Position numbers and translations under genes: made by a program
The notes under the pieces: model-generated
Told to the model about the DNA's origin: nothing
The model's database searches: none
What the model saw: only the letters and a program-made list of their open reading frames with translations
Part shown: piece after piece, positions 8,860-15,987 of the stretch
How positions within the stretch are numbered: position 1 is the first letter of the stretch
How the letters are laid out: every line of letters begins with the position of its first letter
Assembly (NCBI GenBank): GCA_903892045.1
Contig: CAITGX010000352.1
Location: 1-39,825, forward strand
DNA: 39,825 nt
Source: an uncultured Planctomycetota bacterium
Lineage (GTDB): Bacteria > Planctomycetota > UBA1135 > GCA-002686595
Reading direction: 5' to 3'

Positions 8860-8891
8860 TCCCCTTCAACTCCCCCGAATCTCGAGCAGTC

Positions 8892-9962
8892 ATGGCCGAA
8901 CATCAGATCGCAGTCATCGCCGGCGACGGCATCGGTCCCGAAGTCACCCGCGAGGCCCTGAAGGTCGTCGACGCCGCCGCCGAGATCTGGGGCTTCCGCG
9001 TGCGCCGTACGGAGTACCCCTTCGGTACCGAGCACTACCTCGCCACCAAGGAGATCTTCCCGGACGCCGCCTTCAGCGAGGTGAAGCAGAAGGACGCGAT
9101 CTACCTCGGCGCGATCGGCGACCCGCGCGTGCCCGTGGGCCTGATCGAGTACGGCATCATCGCCAAGTGCCGCTTCGACCTCGACCTGTACGTCAACCTG
9201 CGTCCGATCAAGCTGTACGACGAGGCGCTCTGCCCGCTCAAGGACAAGAAGCCCGAGCACGTCGACATGGTGATCGTGCGCGAGAACACCGAGGACGCCT
9301 ACTCGGGCTCGCACGGCTTCACCCACAAGGGACACGACACCGAAGTCGCCGTGCAGACCATGGTCTACACGCGCCACGGCGTCGAGCGCGTGATCCGCTA
9401 CGGCTTCGAGCTGGCGCGCAAGCGCCCGCGCAAGCAGCTCACGCTGATCGACAAGGCCAACGCGGTGCGCGCGCAGGACCTGTGGACGCGCACCTTCGCC
9501 GAGGTCTCCAAGGAGTACCCCGACGTCAAGACCGACCACGCCTACATCGATGCGGCCTGCATGTGGATGGTGAAGAACCCCGAGTGGTTCGACGTCGCGG
9601 TGACGACCAACCTGTTCGGCGACATCATCACCGACCTCGGCGCCATGGTGCAGGGCGGCATGGGCATCGCCGCCTCGGGCAACCTGAACCCGGGCAAGGT
9701 CTCGCTGTTCGAGCCGATCCACGGCTCGGCCCCGAAGTACGCCGGCAAGAACGTGTCGAGCCCGGTCGCGGCGATCCTCGCGGGCGCGATGATGCTCGAC
9801 TACCTCGGCGAGAAGCAGGCCTCGGTGGCGATCGAGAGCATCGTGGCCGACCTGCTGCGCTCGCGGCGCCTCAAGGGCGTGCACACCGGCGCCCACAACA
9901 CCCAGGAAGTGGGCGACATGGTGGTGGCCGAGCTGCGGCAGCGTGCCGCGGCCAAGGTCTGA
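8892..9962 (+). CDS. leuB: 3-isopropylmalate/isocitrate-type decarboxylating dehydrogenase
   Basis: 356-residue beta-decarboxylating dehydrogenase. Visible are the start GDGIGPEV, the substrate-loop region RENTEDAYSG, the Lys in LIDKANA, NLFGDIITDLG with the metal-binding Asp residues, and the cofactor loop EPIHGSAPKYAG. From memory it is closest to the LeuB type seen in Geobacter-like bacteria (DAACMWMVKNPEWFD is characteristic of that group), but RENTED is also shared with NAD-isocitrate and tartrate/malate dehydrogenases. The partner isomerase just upstream makes leucine biosynthesis the best reading: oxidation of 3-isopropylmalate to 2-oxoisocaproate, cytoplasmic. No isopropylmalate synthase is in the window, so the pathway assignment stays open. 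Confidence 0.82.
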   Translation: MAEHQIAVIAGDGIGPEVTREALKVVDAAAEIWGFRVRRTEYPFGTEHYLATKEIFPDAAFSEVKQKDAIYLGAIGDPRVPVGLIEYGIIAKCRFDLDLYVNLRPIKLYDEALCPLKDKKPEHVDMVIVRENTEDAYSGSHGFTHKGHDTEVAVQTMVYTRHGVERVIRYGFELARKRPRKQLTLIDKANAVRAQDLWTRTFAEVSKEYPDVKTDHAYIDAACMWMVKNPEWFDVAVTTNLFGDIITDLGAMVQGGMGIAASGNLNPGKVSLFEPIHGSAPKYAGKNVSSPVAAILAGAMMLDYLGEKQASVAIESIVADLLRSRRLKGVHTGAHNTQEVGDMVVAELRQRAAAKV

Positions 9963-9998
9963 GCCCAACCGGCCGCAGCGCCGCTTTCTTCCGCTTCT

Positions 9999-10028
9999 GG
10001 GGGCCTCCGGCGTCCGCTGGGGGCCCCC
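9999..10028 (+). terminator. possible terminator hairpin after the acyl-CoA/isomerase operon
   Basis: GGGGGCC (9999-10005) pairs with GGCCCCC (10022-10028); the 16-nt loop can form a weaker inner stem. It is 37 nt after the dehydrogenase stop. No clear T-run follows (GGTTCGTTGA), so efficiency is uncertain. The rest of the 180-bp gap holds the promoter described next and nothing else that I can identify. Confidence 0.4.
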
Positions 10029-10092
10029 GGTTCGTTGATCCAGAGCCGCGCCGGGCGACCGCTCAAGGCGTCGCTTCCGGCTGACGAAGGTG

Positions 10093-10121
10093 TTGGAAGC
10101 ACCCTGCCCGGGTCCTACTCT
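10093..10121 (+). promoter_or_regulatory. likely promoter of the beta-propeller lipoprotein gene
   Basis: TTGGAA (10093-10098), 17-bp spacer, TACTCT (10116-10121). The expected transcription start is near 10128, giving a leader of only about 15 nt before ATG at 10143. The -35 has 4/6 matches and the spacing is optimal; the -10 keeps the key A2 and T6. Confidence 0.45.
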
Positions 10122-10142
10122 CTTTCCGTCCAAATCCACGAC

Positions 10143-12728
10143 ATGCGGCTACCCCTCTCTTCGCGCTCGCTGAGTTCGCTCGGCGCACTGGCCCTTGTGG
10201 GGGCCTGCGGCGGGGGAGGTGGGGGTGGCGCGGGCACGCCGCCGCAGTCGCTCTCCTATCCGGCACTCGCGAGCGTCCCGGAGACCTGCCTCGCGCTGGC
10301 CGAGCTCGTGCCCAGCGTCGCGGGTGGTGCTCCGACACGCTTCCGCGTCACCCCCGCGCTGCCCGCGGGGCTCGTGCTCGACTCGGTGACGGGAGTCCTG
10401 CGCGGCACGCCGCAGCAGTCCGCGCCCGAGCGCACCTACACGATCAGCGCCTCGAACTCCGCCGGCGAGACGAGCGCGCAGGTCACCTTCGAGGTGCGCG
10501 ACGTCGCGCTCGCCGGCCTCGACTACGGCGGCGCGACCCTGCCGCTTGCCATTGGTGTTCACGAGCGAATCGCGCCGCAGCTCGCCAGTGGACGGGCCGC
10601 GCACTTCGAGATCGTCGCGGGTGCGCTGCCCACTGGAGTGTCACTCGACCCGACGAGCGGCGCGCTCGCGGGGACGCCGGACTCCAGCGCTCTGGCCCAG
10701 CCATTCGCGGTGACCGTGCGCGCGCGCGATTGCCGCGACGCATGGGTCGACGTCGCGCTCGCCTTCGACGTGGGCCTCCCGCGGGCGCGCGCGGCGATCG
10801 TGCTGAACGACGGCGAGCCGGTCCTGTCGACGTACCTGCCGGTCACGCAGAGCGGTGCTCTCGTCGCGTTCGAGCACGCGCTCGGGGACGACACGGCGGC
10901 CAGCGAGGTGGTCGCGAGCCCCGACGGGCGCGTGCTGTTCCTCGCCGAGGGCGATCGGGCCGCACTGCGCTCGTACCTGCGCAGCGCCGAAGGCCGTTGG
11001 CTCCCGAGCGCGCATGTCGTCGGCACGGGCACTGCGGCCGCCATCGCGCTCGCGGCGGTCGGCACGCGCGTCTACGCGCTCACGGCCGAGCCGCGCCTGC
11101 TCTGCTGGAGCGTCGATCCCTCGAGCGGCGCTCTCTCGCTCGCGGGCGAAGCAACGGACCTGCCCGCGGAGCCGACCGCGCTGGCGCTCGATCCGCAGGG
11201 CCGCTTCGCCTTCGTGTCGGGCGCCTTCGACGCGGAGCTGGCCACGCTCGCGCTGCTCGCCCCTGACGGGGCGCCCAGCGCTTCCACGCGCCTGTCCGGC
11301 GTCGGCGCGCTCGCCTCGCTCGCGGTCGCCCGCGACGGCGACTACCTGATCGGCGCCGACCTCGTCGGTGGCCTGCGCGTGTTCGCGATTCACCCCCAGA
11401 GCGGCGCGCTGTCGCCCGTGTCGGGCTCGCCGCTCGCCACCGGCAGCGGTGCGGGCGCTGTCTGGGCTCACCCCTACGCGGACCTCGTCGTCAGCGCGCG
11501 TTCCTTCGAAGGCCTGCTCGACGTGTGCACGCTCGGTGCGAATGGCAGCCTGCTGCCCGTGCCCTCGTCGCCGTTCGCCTGCGAGCGTGCCGCGAGCCGA
11601 TTGAGCGTCACGCCGGATGGTGCGCGAGTGCACGCGCTGGTCGAGCACTACGGCTGGCTCGCCTACGAACTCGCCGCCGATGGCACGCTCTCGCCCTCCG
11701 CGGCGCCGATCTGCGCCCAGCGCGGTGGGGCGCGCTCGATGGCGTTCGTTCCGGGCTCGCGCGCGGACGTGCGCGTCGCGCAGGAACTGTTCGCGGCCGG
11801 CGGCGCCCAGCCGCTTGTCTGCACCATCGAGCTCGACGGCACGCTCGTGCCGAAGCCCTCTCCGGAGACCGGTGCCGAGCTCATCACTCGCATCGAGCCT
11901 CACCCCTGGATGCCCGTCGCTTATGTCACGCGAGCGGGCCTTCCGAGCGAGGTCGCGGACATCGCCGCGGACGGCACGCTCGTGCCGCGCGCCGCGACGG
12001 TGGCCGGTCCGGGCTCGAGTGGCCTGCACGTCGATCCTTCGGGCCGTTTTGCCTACGAGGTGATCGAGGGCGCGGGGGCGAGGCTTCGGGTCTTTGGCGT
12101 GCAAGTCGACGGCTCCCTCGTGGCCGGTGGCGAGATGCTGCTTCCCGATGGCCCGCTCGCGCTCGCGTTCCATCCCTCGGGCGAGTTCGTGCACGTGGCC
12201 TGCACCGGTGGTTCGTCCCTCGAGACCTATGCGATCGACTGGGCGACGGGAGAGTTGGTGGAGTGGGGGACCACGCTGTTTGGCGCGACCCCGCGCACGC
12301 TGGCGATCGACGCGAACGGGACGCTGCTCGCGGTCCTCGACGACGCCGGTTCGAGCGTGCACGTGTTCGCGCTCGACGCGCCCACGGGGCTGCCGTACCT
12401 GCTGCCCGGTGGATTCCAGCCGGTCGGAAGCGGAGCGACCACGCTGCTCTTCACGGCCGAGGGCGAGCGCCTCATCGTCGGCGGTGCGCACGGCGCGAGC
12501 CTGAGCGCCTTCTCCGTCGATCGCGCCAGCGGCGCTCTCACTGCGGCGGGAGCCATCTCGGGCGCGGTGCCGTTCGCGACCGTGCTCGGCTCCGACGGAC
12601 GCACGCTGTACGCCGCCCTGCCTGGCGGGGTGGTCGCGCGCATCGATTGCGACACGCTCGCGACCTTGGACTCGACGCCCCTCGGGGCGGACGCGACGGC
12701 GCTCTCGCTGCGGCTCAAGCTGCGCTGA
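10143..12728 (+). CDS. secreted lipoprotein: two putative Ig domains plus YVTN-type beta-propeller
   Basis: 861 residues. The N-terminus is a lipoprotein signal with lipobox LVGAC, followed by a run of seven Gly as linker. Two He_PIG-like Ig modules follow (about residues 35-120 and 120-220), each with the LPAGLVLDSVTGVLRGTP / LPTGVSLDPTSGALAGTP signature. The remainder is a series of repeating blades of the kind found in lactonase/YVTN propellers (phrases such as VDPSSGALSLAG, IHPQSGALSPVSGSP, LDPQGRFAFVSG). No catalytic residues are apparent, so a binding or structural cell-surface role is more likely than an enzyme. The start is ATG 10143; the frame is open upstream but only from 10143 does a signal peptide result. 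Its 3' end overlaps that of the convergent glycosyltransferase gene by 14 bp. Confidence 0.85.
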   Translation: MRLPLSSRSLSSLGALALVGACGGGGGGGAGTPPQSLSYPALASVPETCLALAELVPSVAGGAPTRFRVTPALPAGLVLDSVTGVLRGTPQQSAPERTYTISASNSAGETSAQVTFEVRDVALAGLDYGGATLPLAIGVHERIAPQLASGRAAHFEIVAGALPTGVSLDPTSGALAGTPDSSALAQPFAVTVRARDCRDAWVDVALAFDVGLPRARAAIVLNDGEPVLSTYLPVTQSGALVAFEHALGDDTAASEVVASPDGRVLFLAEGDRAALRSYLRSAEGRWLPSAHVVGTGTAAAIALAAVGTRVYALTAEPRLLCWSVDPSSGALSLAGEATDLPAEPTALALDPQGRFAFVSGAFDAELATLALLAPDGAPSASTRLSGVGALASLAVARDGDYLIGADLVGGLRVFAIHPQSGALSPVSGSPLATGSGAGAVWAHPYADLVVSARSFEGLLDVCTLGANGSLLPVPSSPFACERAASRLSVTPDGARVHALVEHYGWLAYELAADGTLSPSAAPICAQRGGARSMAFVPGSRADVRVAQELFAAGGAQPLVCTIELDGTLVPKPSPETGAELITRIEPHPWMPVAYVTRAGLPSEVADIAADGTLVPRAATVAGPGSSGLHVDPSGRFAYEVIEGAGARLRVFGVQVDGSLVAGGEMLLPDGPLALAFHPSGEFVHVACTGGSSLETYAIDWATGELVEWGTTLFGATPRTLAIDANGTLLAVLDDAGSSVHVFALDAPTGLPYLLPGGFQPVGSGATTLLFTAEGERLIVGGAHGASLSAFSVDRASGALTAAGAISGAVPFATVLGSDGRTLYAALPGGVVARIDCDTLATLDSTPLGADATALSLRLKLR

Positions 12729-13980
12729 CGCGCGGGAGCCAGCGCTCCGCGGCGTACGCCAGCGGCGCGACCTGCAGCAGGACGAGCGCCGGCGTCGCGG
12801 TGAGGTAGAAGCGTTCCCAGTCGAGCGGCAGCCACGCGATCGTTCCGCTGACGAAGATCACGGCGAAGGCGAGCGTGGCCTGTGCGTGGGAGCAGCCCTT
12901 CGCGGCCCGCCACGCGAGCAGCGCGAGCCCGCAGGTCGCGAGCATCGCCCCGGCGTAGCCCAGCACGAAGCCGCCGCCGGCGAAGGTCCGCGCGAACAGC
13001 GCGAGACGCTCCGGAAGCGTGCGCGCCACGGCCACGCCCGTGCGCGGCGCGAGCTCGTCCTGAAAGTACGCGAGCAGCTTGTCCCAGCGCGAGAGCATGT
13101 CCTGCACGCCGACGAGCGGCTCGCCCCACAGGCGCGGATTGAGTGCGTAGAAGCACGTGACCGTGAGCAGGGCGGCGAGCCCGAGCGCGAGCGTCGCGCG
13201 CTTCCACTGCGACGGGTCGCGCCGCACGGCGAGCGCGGCCCAAGCCGCCGTGGCCGCGCACAGCAGGCCCCCGTTGAACTTGCTCGACACGGCGAGGCCG
13301 CAGGCGAGCCCGAGCGACGCTCCCCATGCCAGCGTCGCACGCGGTCGACGCAGTGCGACCAGCAGGCCCGCGAGGCAGAAGGGCAGCATGAAGTGGTCGG
13401 TGCGCAGGTAGTTCGAGGTCGCCTGCACGAGCGGCGTCGCGAACCACGCGGCGAGAGCGGCGAGCCCGGCGAGCGCGCCGGCGCGTCCCGGAACGAGCTC
13501 GCGCGCGCAGAAGAAGAGCAGTACGGCGGAGAGCGCGCTCAGCGCGAGGATCACACGGCGTGCGAGCGGCTCAGCGGGCAGCAGCGCCGCCTGCGCGGCC
13601 TTTCCGGCCTGCGGGTCGTCGCGGTGGAAGACTTGGAAGGCGCGCGGCGAGGCCTCCGAGTGGCCGGCGACGACGAGCGCTCCGCCCCAGACGAGCTTGG
13701 GCAGGCAGGGGTTCATGTAGCCGAAGGTCGTGCGCTGCACGCCCTGCTTCCACGGGTTCGCGGAGCGCTCCTCCGGCGCGTCGAGCTCGGCTCCCGCAGG
13801 CGGTGCGCCGCCGACGAGCTGCTGCCAGTGCAGGATCGAGATCGCGATCCACTCCGGCTCGTCGCTGCCGAGCCGCCCCTCGTGGCGTCGCTCGCGCGTC
13901 GCGAAGGCGAGTCCGCAGGCCAGCGCGAGGAGCGCGAGCGCGAGCAGGATCTCGCTGCGGAGCGGGCGTCGTTCGGCCAC
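12715..13980 (-). CDS. GT-C family membrane glycosyltransferase (ArnT/PMT-like)
   Basis: 421 residues from GTG at 13980. The N-terminal transmembrane helix (about 10-28) is followed by a first periplasmic loop with the acidic pair Asp40-Glu41 in GSDEPEW, the position where GT-C enzymes carry the catalytic/metal acidic residues. Roughly eight further hydrophobic helices follow, and SNYLRTDHFMLPF and SSKFNGGLL fit the helix-loop arrangement of family GT39/83. It probably transfers a sugar from a polyprenyl-phosphate donor to a lipid or protein on the periplasmic side; the acceptor is unknown. It diverges from the first sulfatase-like gene over 71 bp and runs tail-to-tail into the propeller lipoprotein gene with a 14-bp overlap. 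Confidence 0.75.
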   Translation of the reverse strand: MAERRPLRSEILLALALLALACGLAFATRERRHEGRLGSDEPEWIAISILHWQQLVGGAPPAGAELDAPEERSANPWKQGVQRTTFGYMNPCLPKLVWGGALVVAGHSEASPRAFQVFHRDDPQAGKAAQAALLPAEPLARRVILALSALSAVLLFFCARELVPGRAGALAGLAALAAWFATPLVQATSNYLRTDHFMLPFCLAGLLVALRRPRATLAWGASLGLACGLAVSSKFNGGLLCAATAAWAALAVRRDPSQWKRATLALGLAALLTVTCFYALNPRLWGEPLVGVQDMLSRWDKLLAYFQDELAPRTGVAVARTLPERLALFARTFAGGGFVLGYAGAMLATCGLALLAWRAAKGCSHAQATLAFAVIFVSGTIAWLPLDWERFYLTATPALVLLQVAPLAYAAERWLPRVSAA

Positions 13981-13991
13981 GGAGATTCGAG

Positions 13992-13997
13992 AGCCTA
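13992..13997 (-). promoter_or_regulatory. -10 hexamer close to the glycosyltransferase start
   Basis: TAGGCT on the minus strand ends 11 nt before the GTG start at 13980, predicting a leader of only about 5 nt. No good -35 is seen at 16-18 bp. Confidence 0.35.
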
Positions 13998-14015
13998 CGT
14001 TCCGGGCGACCCGAG

Positions 14016-14037
14016 GGCCACGCGCGAGCCCGTGGCC
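14016..14037. promoter_or_regulatory. perfect inverted repeat in the divergent promoter region (possible operator)
   Basis: GGCCACG (14016-14022) and CGTGGCC (14031-14037), perfect 7-bp arms, 8-bp centre. It directly abuts the -10 hexamer of the sulfatase-like gene and occupies its -35 region, as a repressor site or an activator site replacing a -35 would. An RNA hairpin is unlikely because it would lie upstream of the predicted transcription start. Confidence 0.4.
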
Positions 14038-14043
14038 TATACT
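14038..14043 (+). promoter_or_regulatory. -10 hexamer of the first sulfatase-like gene (leaderless start)
   Basis: TATACT (5/6 to consensus) ends 8 nt before ATG 14052, placing transcription start at or within 2 nt of the start codon. No -35 is recognisable; the inverted repeat takes its place. Confidence 0.5.
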
Positions 14044-14051
14044 CCGTCGCG

Positions 14052-15419
14052 ATGCTCCGACCTCGACTCCTCGCCCTGGCCCTGGCGCTCTGCGCGGCGG
14101 CCTGCGGCTCGGGGGAACGCCCCAAGAACGTGCTCGTGGTGCTGCTCGACACGACGCGGGCCGATCACCTCTCGTGCTACGGCTACGCGCGCAAGACGAC
14201 GCCCGTGATCGACCGGCTCGCGGCCGAGGGCGCGCGCTTCGAGGACGTGCGCTCGCAGTCGTCGCTCACGCCCGTGTCGGCGAGCACGCTGCTCACGGGA
14301 GCGCTGCCGTACCGCCATGGGGTGCGCAGTCTGTTCGCGGTCGGCGGCGAGACGCTCTCGAAGGACGTCGCCAGCTTGCCGGAGCTGTGGCAGCGCAGTG
14401 GCCGTCGCACGGCGGCCTTCGTCAGCGCCAAGCCGATGGGGGCCCAGTACGGACTCGCGCGCGGCTTCGAGACCTACCACGACGACCTCGCCCCGAGCTT
14501 CGAGCGGCACGGCATCGAGCGCGCCACCGACGCTCCGCAGCGTCCGGCGGACGACACGACCGAGCTGGTGCTCGGCTGGCTCGACGAGCACGGTCGCGAG
14601 CCGTTCGCGCTGCTCGTGCACTACTTCGACGCCCACGACCCGTCGTTCGTGCCGCCGCGCGAGTGGCTCGCGCGCAACGTGTCCTTCCCGCTGCCCGAGA
14701 ACCTGCGTCGCGCGGGTCCGGAGCAGCGCATCCCAGCGCTCACGGTCCCGCAACATCGCGTCGACCTGTACGACGCCGAGCTGCGCTTCATGGACGAGCA
14801 GCTCGGGCGTATCGTCGAGCGGCTGCGCGAACAGGGCACGCTCGACGAGACGCTGGTCGTCGTGCTCGCGGACCATGGCGAGGCCTTTGGCGAGCACGGC
14901 TTCTGGACGCACGGGATCCTCTACGAGGAACAGCTGCACGTGCCGTTCGTGCTGCGCGGGCCGGGTATCGAGCCGGGCACGCTGGTGCGCGAGCGCGGCC
15001 GCGTCGTCGACGTGCTGCCGACGCTCGCCGAGCTGCTCGAGCTGCCGGCTCCGGCGCAGGCTCTCGACGGCCGCTCGCTCGTGCCCGCGCTGCGAGGTCG
15101 GACGAGCGGCGAGCCGCGCGACGTGTACGCGGAGGTGCACCACGCGAGCGAGGACCGACTCAAGCGCGACCGCGAGATGTACGCGCTGCGCAGCGGCGAC
15201 TGGAAGTACATCCACCGGCCCGCGGCCGGACGCCACGAGCTCTACGACCTCGCGAGCGACCCGGGCGAGCTCGCGAACCTGTACACGCCGTCGCATCCGC
15301 GCGCGGTGGGGCTCGCGCTGCGCCTCTCGCGCATGGGCGCGCTGGGCGGCTCGGGCGTCTCGCTCGACGGGCTCTCCGAGGCGCAGCTCGAGGAGCTGCG
15401 CGCGCTCGGCTATCTGTGA
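14052..15419 (+). CDS. sulfatase-fold (alkaline phosphatase superfamily) lipoprotein with Thr nucleophile
   Basis: 455 residues. A signal peptide ends at a lipobox-like LCAAAC (Cys18). The sulfatase fold follows: LLDTTRADHLSCYGY (metal-binding Asp33) and ADHGEAFGEHG with D274/H275. At the nucleophile site, where sulfatases have Cys/Ser-x-Pro-x-Arg, the sequence is TPVSASTLLTG with Thr73. So there is no formylglycine precursor and no Arg, and the enzyme is unlikely to be a classical arylsulfatase. A phosphodiesterase, phosphonate hydrolase or phospho-headgroup transferase activity is plausible for this branch. ATG at 14052 gives a clean lipoprotein signal and is right behind the -10 hexamer. 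The ferritin-like gene follows after 28 bp, with its own promoter element. Confidence 0.85.
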   Translation: MLRPRLLALALALCAAACGSGERPKNVLVVLLDTTRADHLSCYGYARKTTPVIDRLAAEGARFEDVRSQSSLTPVSASTLLTGALPYRHGVRSLFAVGGETLSKDVASLPELWQRSGRRTAAFVSAKPMGAQYGLARGFETYHDDLAPSFERHGIERATDAPQRPADDTTELVLGWLDEHGREPFALLVHYFDAHDPSFVPPREWLARNVSFPLPENLRRAGPEQRIPALTVPQHRVDLYDAELRFMDEQLGRIVERLREQGTLDETLVVVLADHGEAFGEHGFWTHGILYEEQLHVPFVLRGPGIEPGTLVRERGRVVDVLPTLAELLELPAPAQALDGRSLVPALRGRTSGEPRDVYAEVHHASEDRLKRDREMYALRSGDWKYIHRPAAGRHELYDLASDPGELANLYTPSHPRAVGLALRLSRMGALGGSGVSLDGLSEAQLEELRALGYL

Positions 15420-15435
15420 TCCGCGCGGGCGGCGA

Positions 15436-15441
15436 TATGCT
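15436..15441 (+). promoter_or_regulatory. -10 hexamer of the ferritin-like gene (leaderless start)
   Basis: TATGCT ends 6 nt before ATG 15448, so transcription would begin at the A of the start codon. No convincing -35. Confidence 0.4.
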
Positions 15442-15447
15442 CCCAGA

Positions 15448-15969
15448 ATGCCGCTGAAAGACCTCGACACGAAGTCCACGCTCAAGCTCCTCTCGCGCAT
15501 CATGGAGTTCGAGCTCGCCGGGGTGGTGCGCTACACGCACTACTCGCTGATGGTGACCGGGCCCAATCGCATCCCGATCGTGGCCTTCATGAAGGCGCAG
15601 GCTTCGGAATCGCTGCTGCACGCGCAGCAGGCGGGCGAGCTCCTGACTGGCCTTGGCGGGCACCCGACGCTGCAAATCGCGTCGATCGACGAGACCTATC
15701 GCCACGCGGTGAAGGACATCCTCGAGGAGAGTGCGGCCCACGAGGCGCGCGCGCTCAAGCTCTACAAGGAGCTGCTCGAGACCGTCGAACACTCGAGCGT
15801 CTACCTCGAGGAATTCGCGCGCACGCAGATCGCGGCCGAGGAGATGCACTCGCTCGAGCTGCGCAAGATGATGCGCGACATCGGCGTCGGTGCGGAGCAC
15901 GGCCACGGGCACCACGAGCACGAGAAGTCGGGCAAGAAGCGCAAGGGCGCGAAGAAGCGCAAGCGCTAG
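15448..15969 (+). CDS. ferritin-like (bacterioferritin-type) diiron protein with His/Lys-rich tail
   Basis: 173 residues; about 1-145 are a four-helix ferritin-like domain. Probable metal ligands are Glu22 (FELAG), His58, Glu94/95, Glu131/132 and His134 (AAEEMHSLEL). In bacterioferritin the second helix has E-x2-H; here the residue three before His58 is Ser55, and the Glu is one position earlier (Glu54), so the diiron site may be altered. No haem-binding Met is evident. The last 25 residues are unusual: a His-rich patch (EHGHGHHEHE) then a strongly basic end (KKRKGAKKRKR), which could bind metal and nucleic acid. It is convergent with the second sulfatase-like gene across 18 bp. Function is iron storage or oxidative-stress defence by family, with no direct proof. 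Confidence 0.8.
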   Translation: MPLKDLDTKSTLKLLSRIMEFELAGVVRYTHYSLMVTGPNRIPIVAFMKAQASESLLHAQQAGELLTGLGGHPTLQIASIDETYRHAVKDILEESAAHEARALKLYKELLETVEHSSVYLEEFARTQIAAEEMHSLELRKMMRDIGVGAEHGHGHHEHEKSGKKRKGAKKRKR

Positions 15970-15987
15970 GCGGAAGCGCCGCGCGCG

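Noticed and set aside
10195-10240. Gly-codon run as a recombination or phase-variable repeat
   Set aside because: It encodes the usual flexible Gly linker after a lipoprotein Cys and has mixed codons, so it is not a pure tandem repeat.
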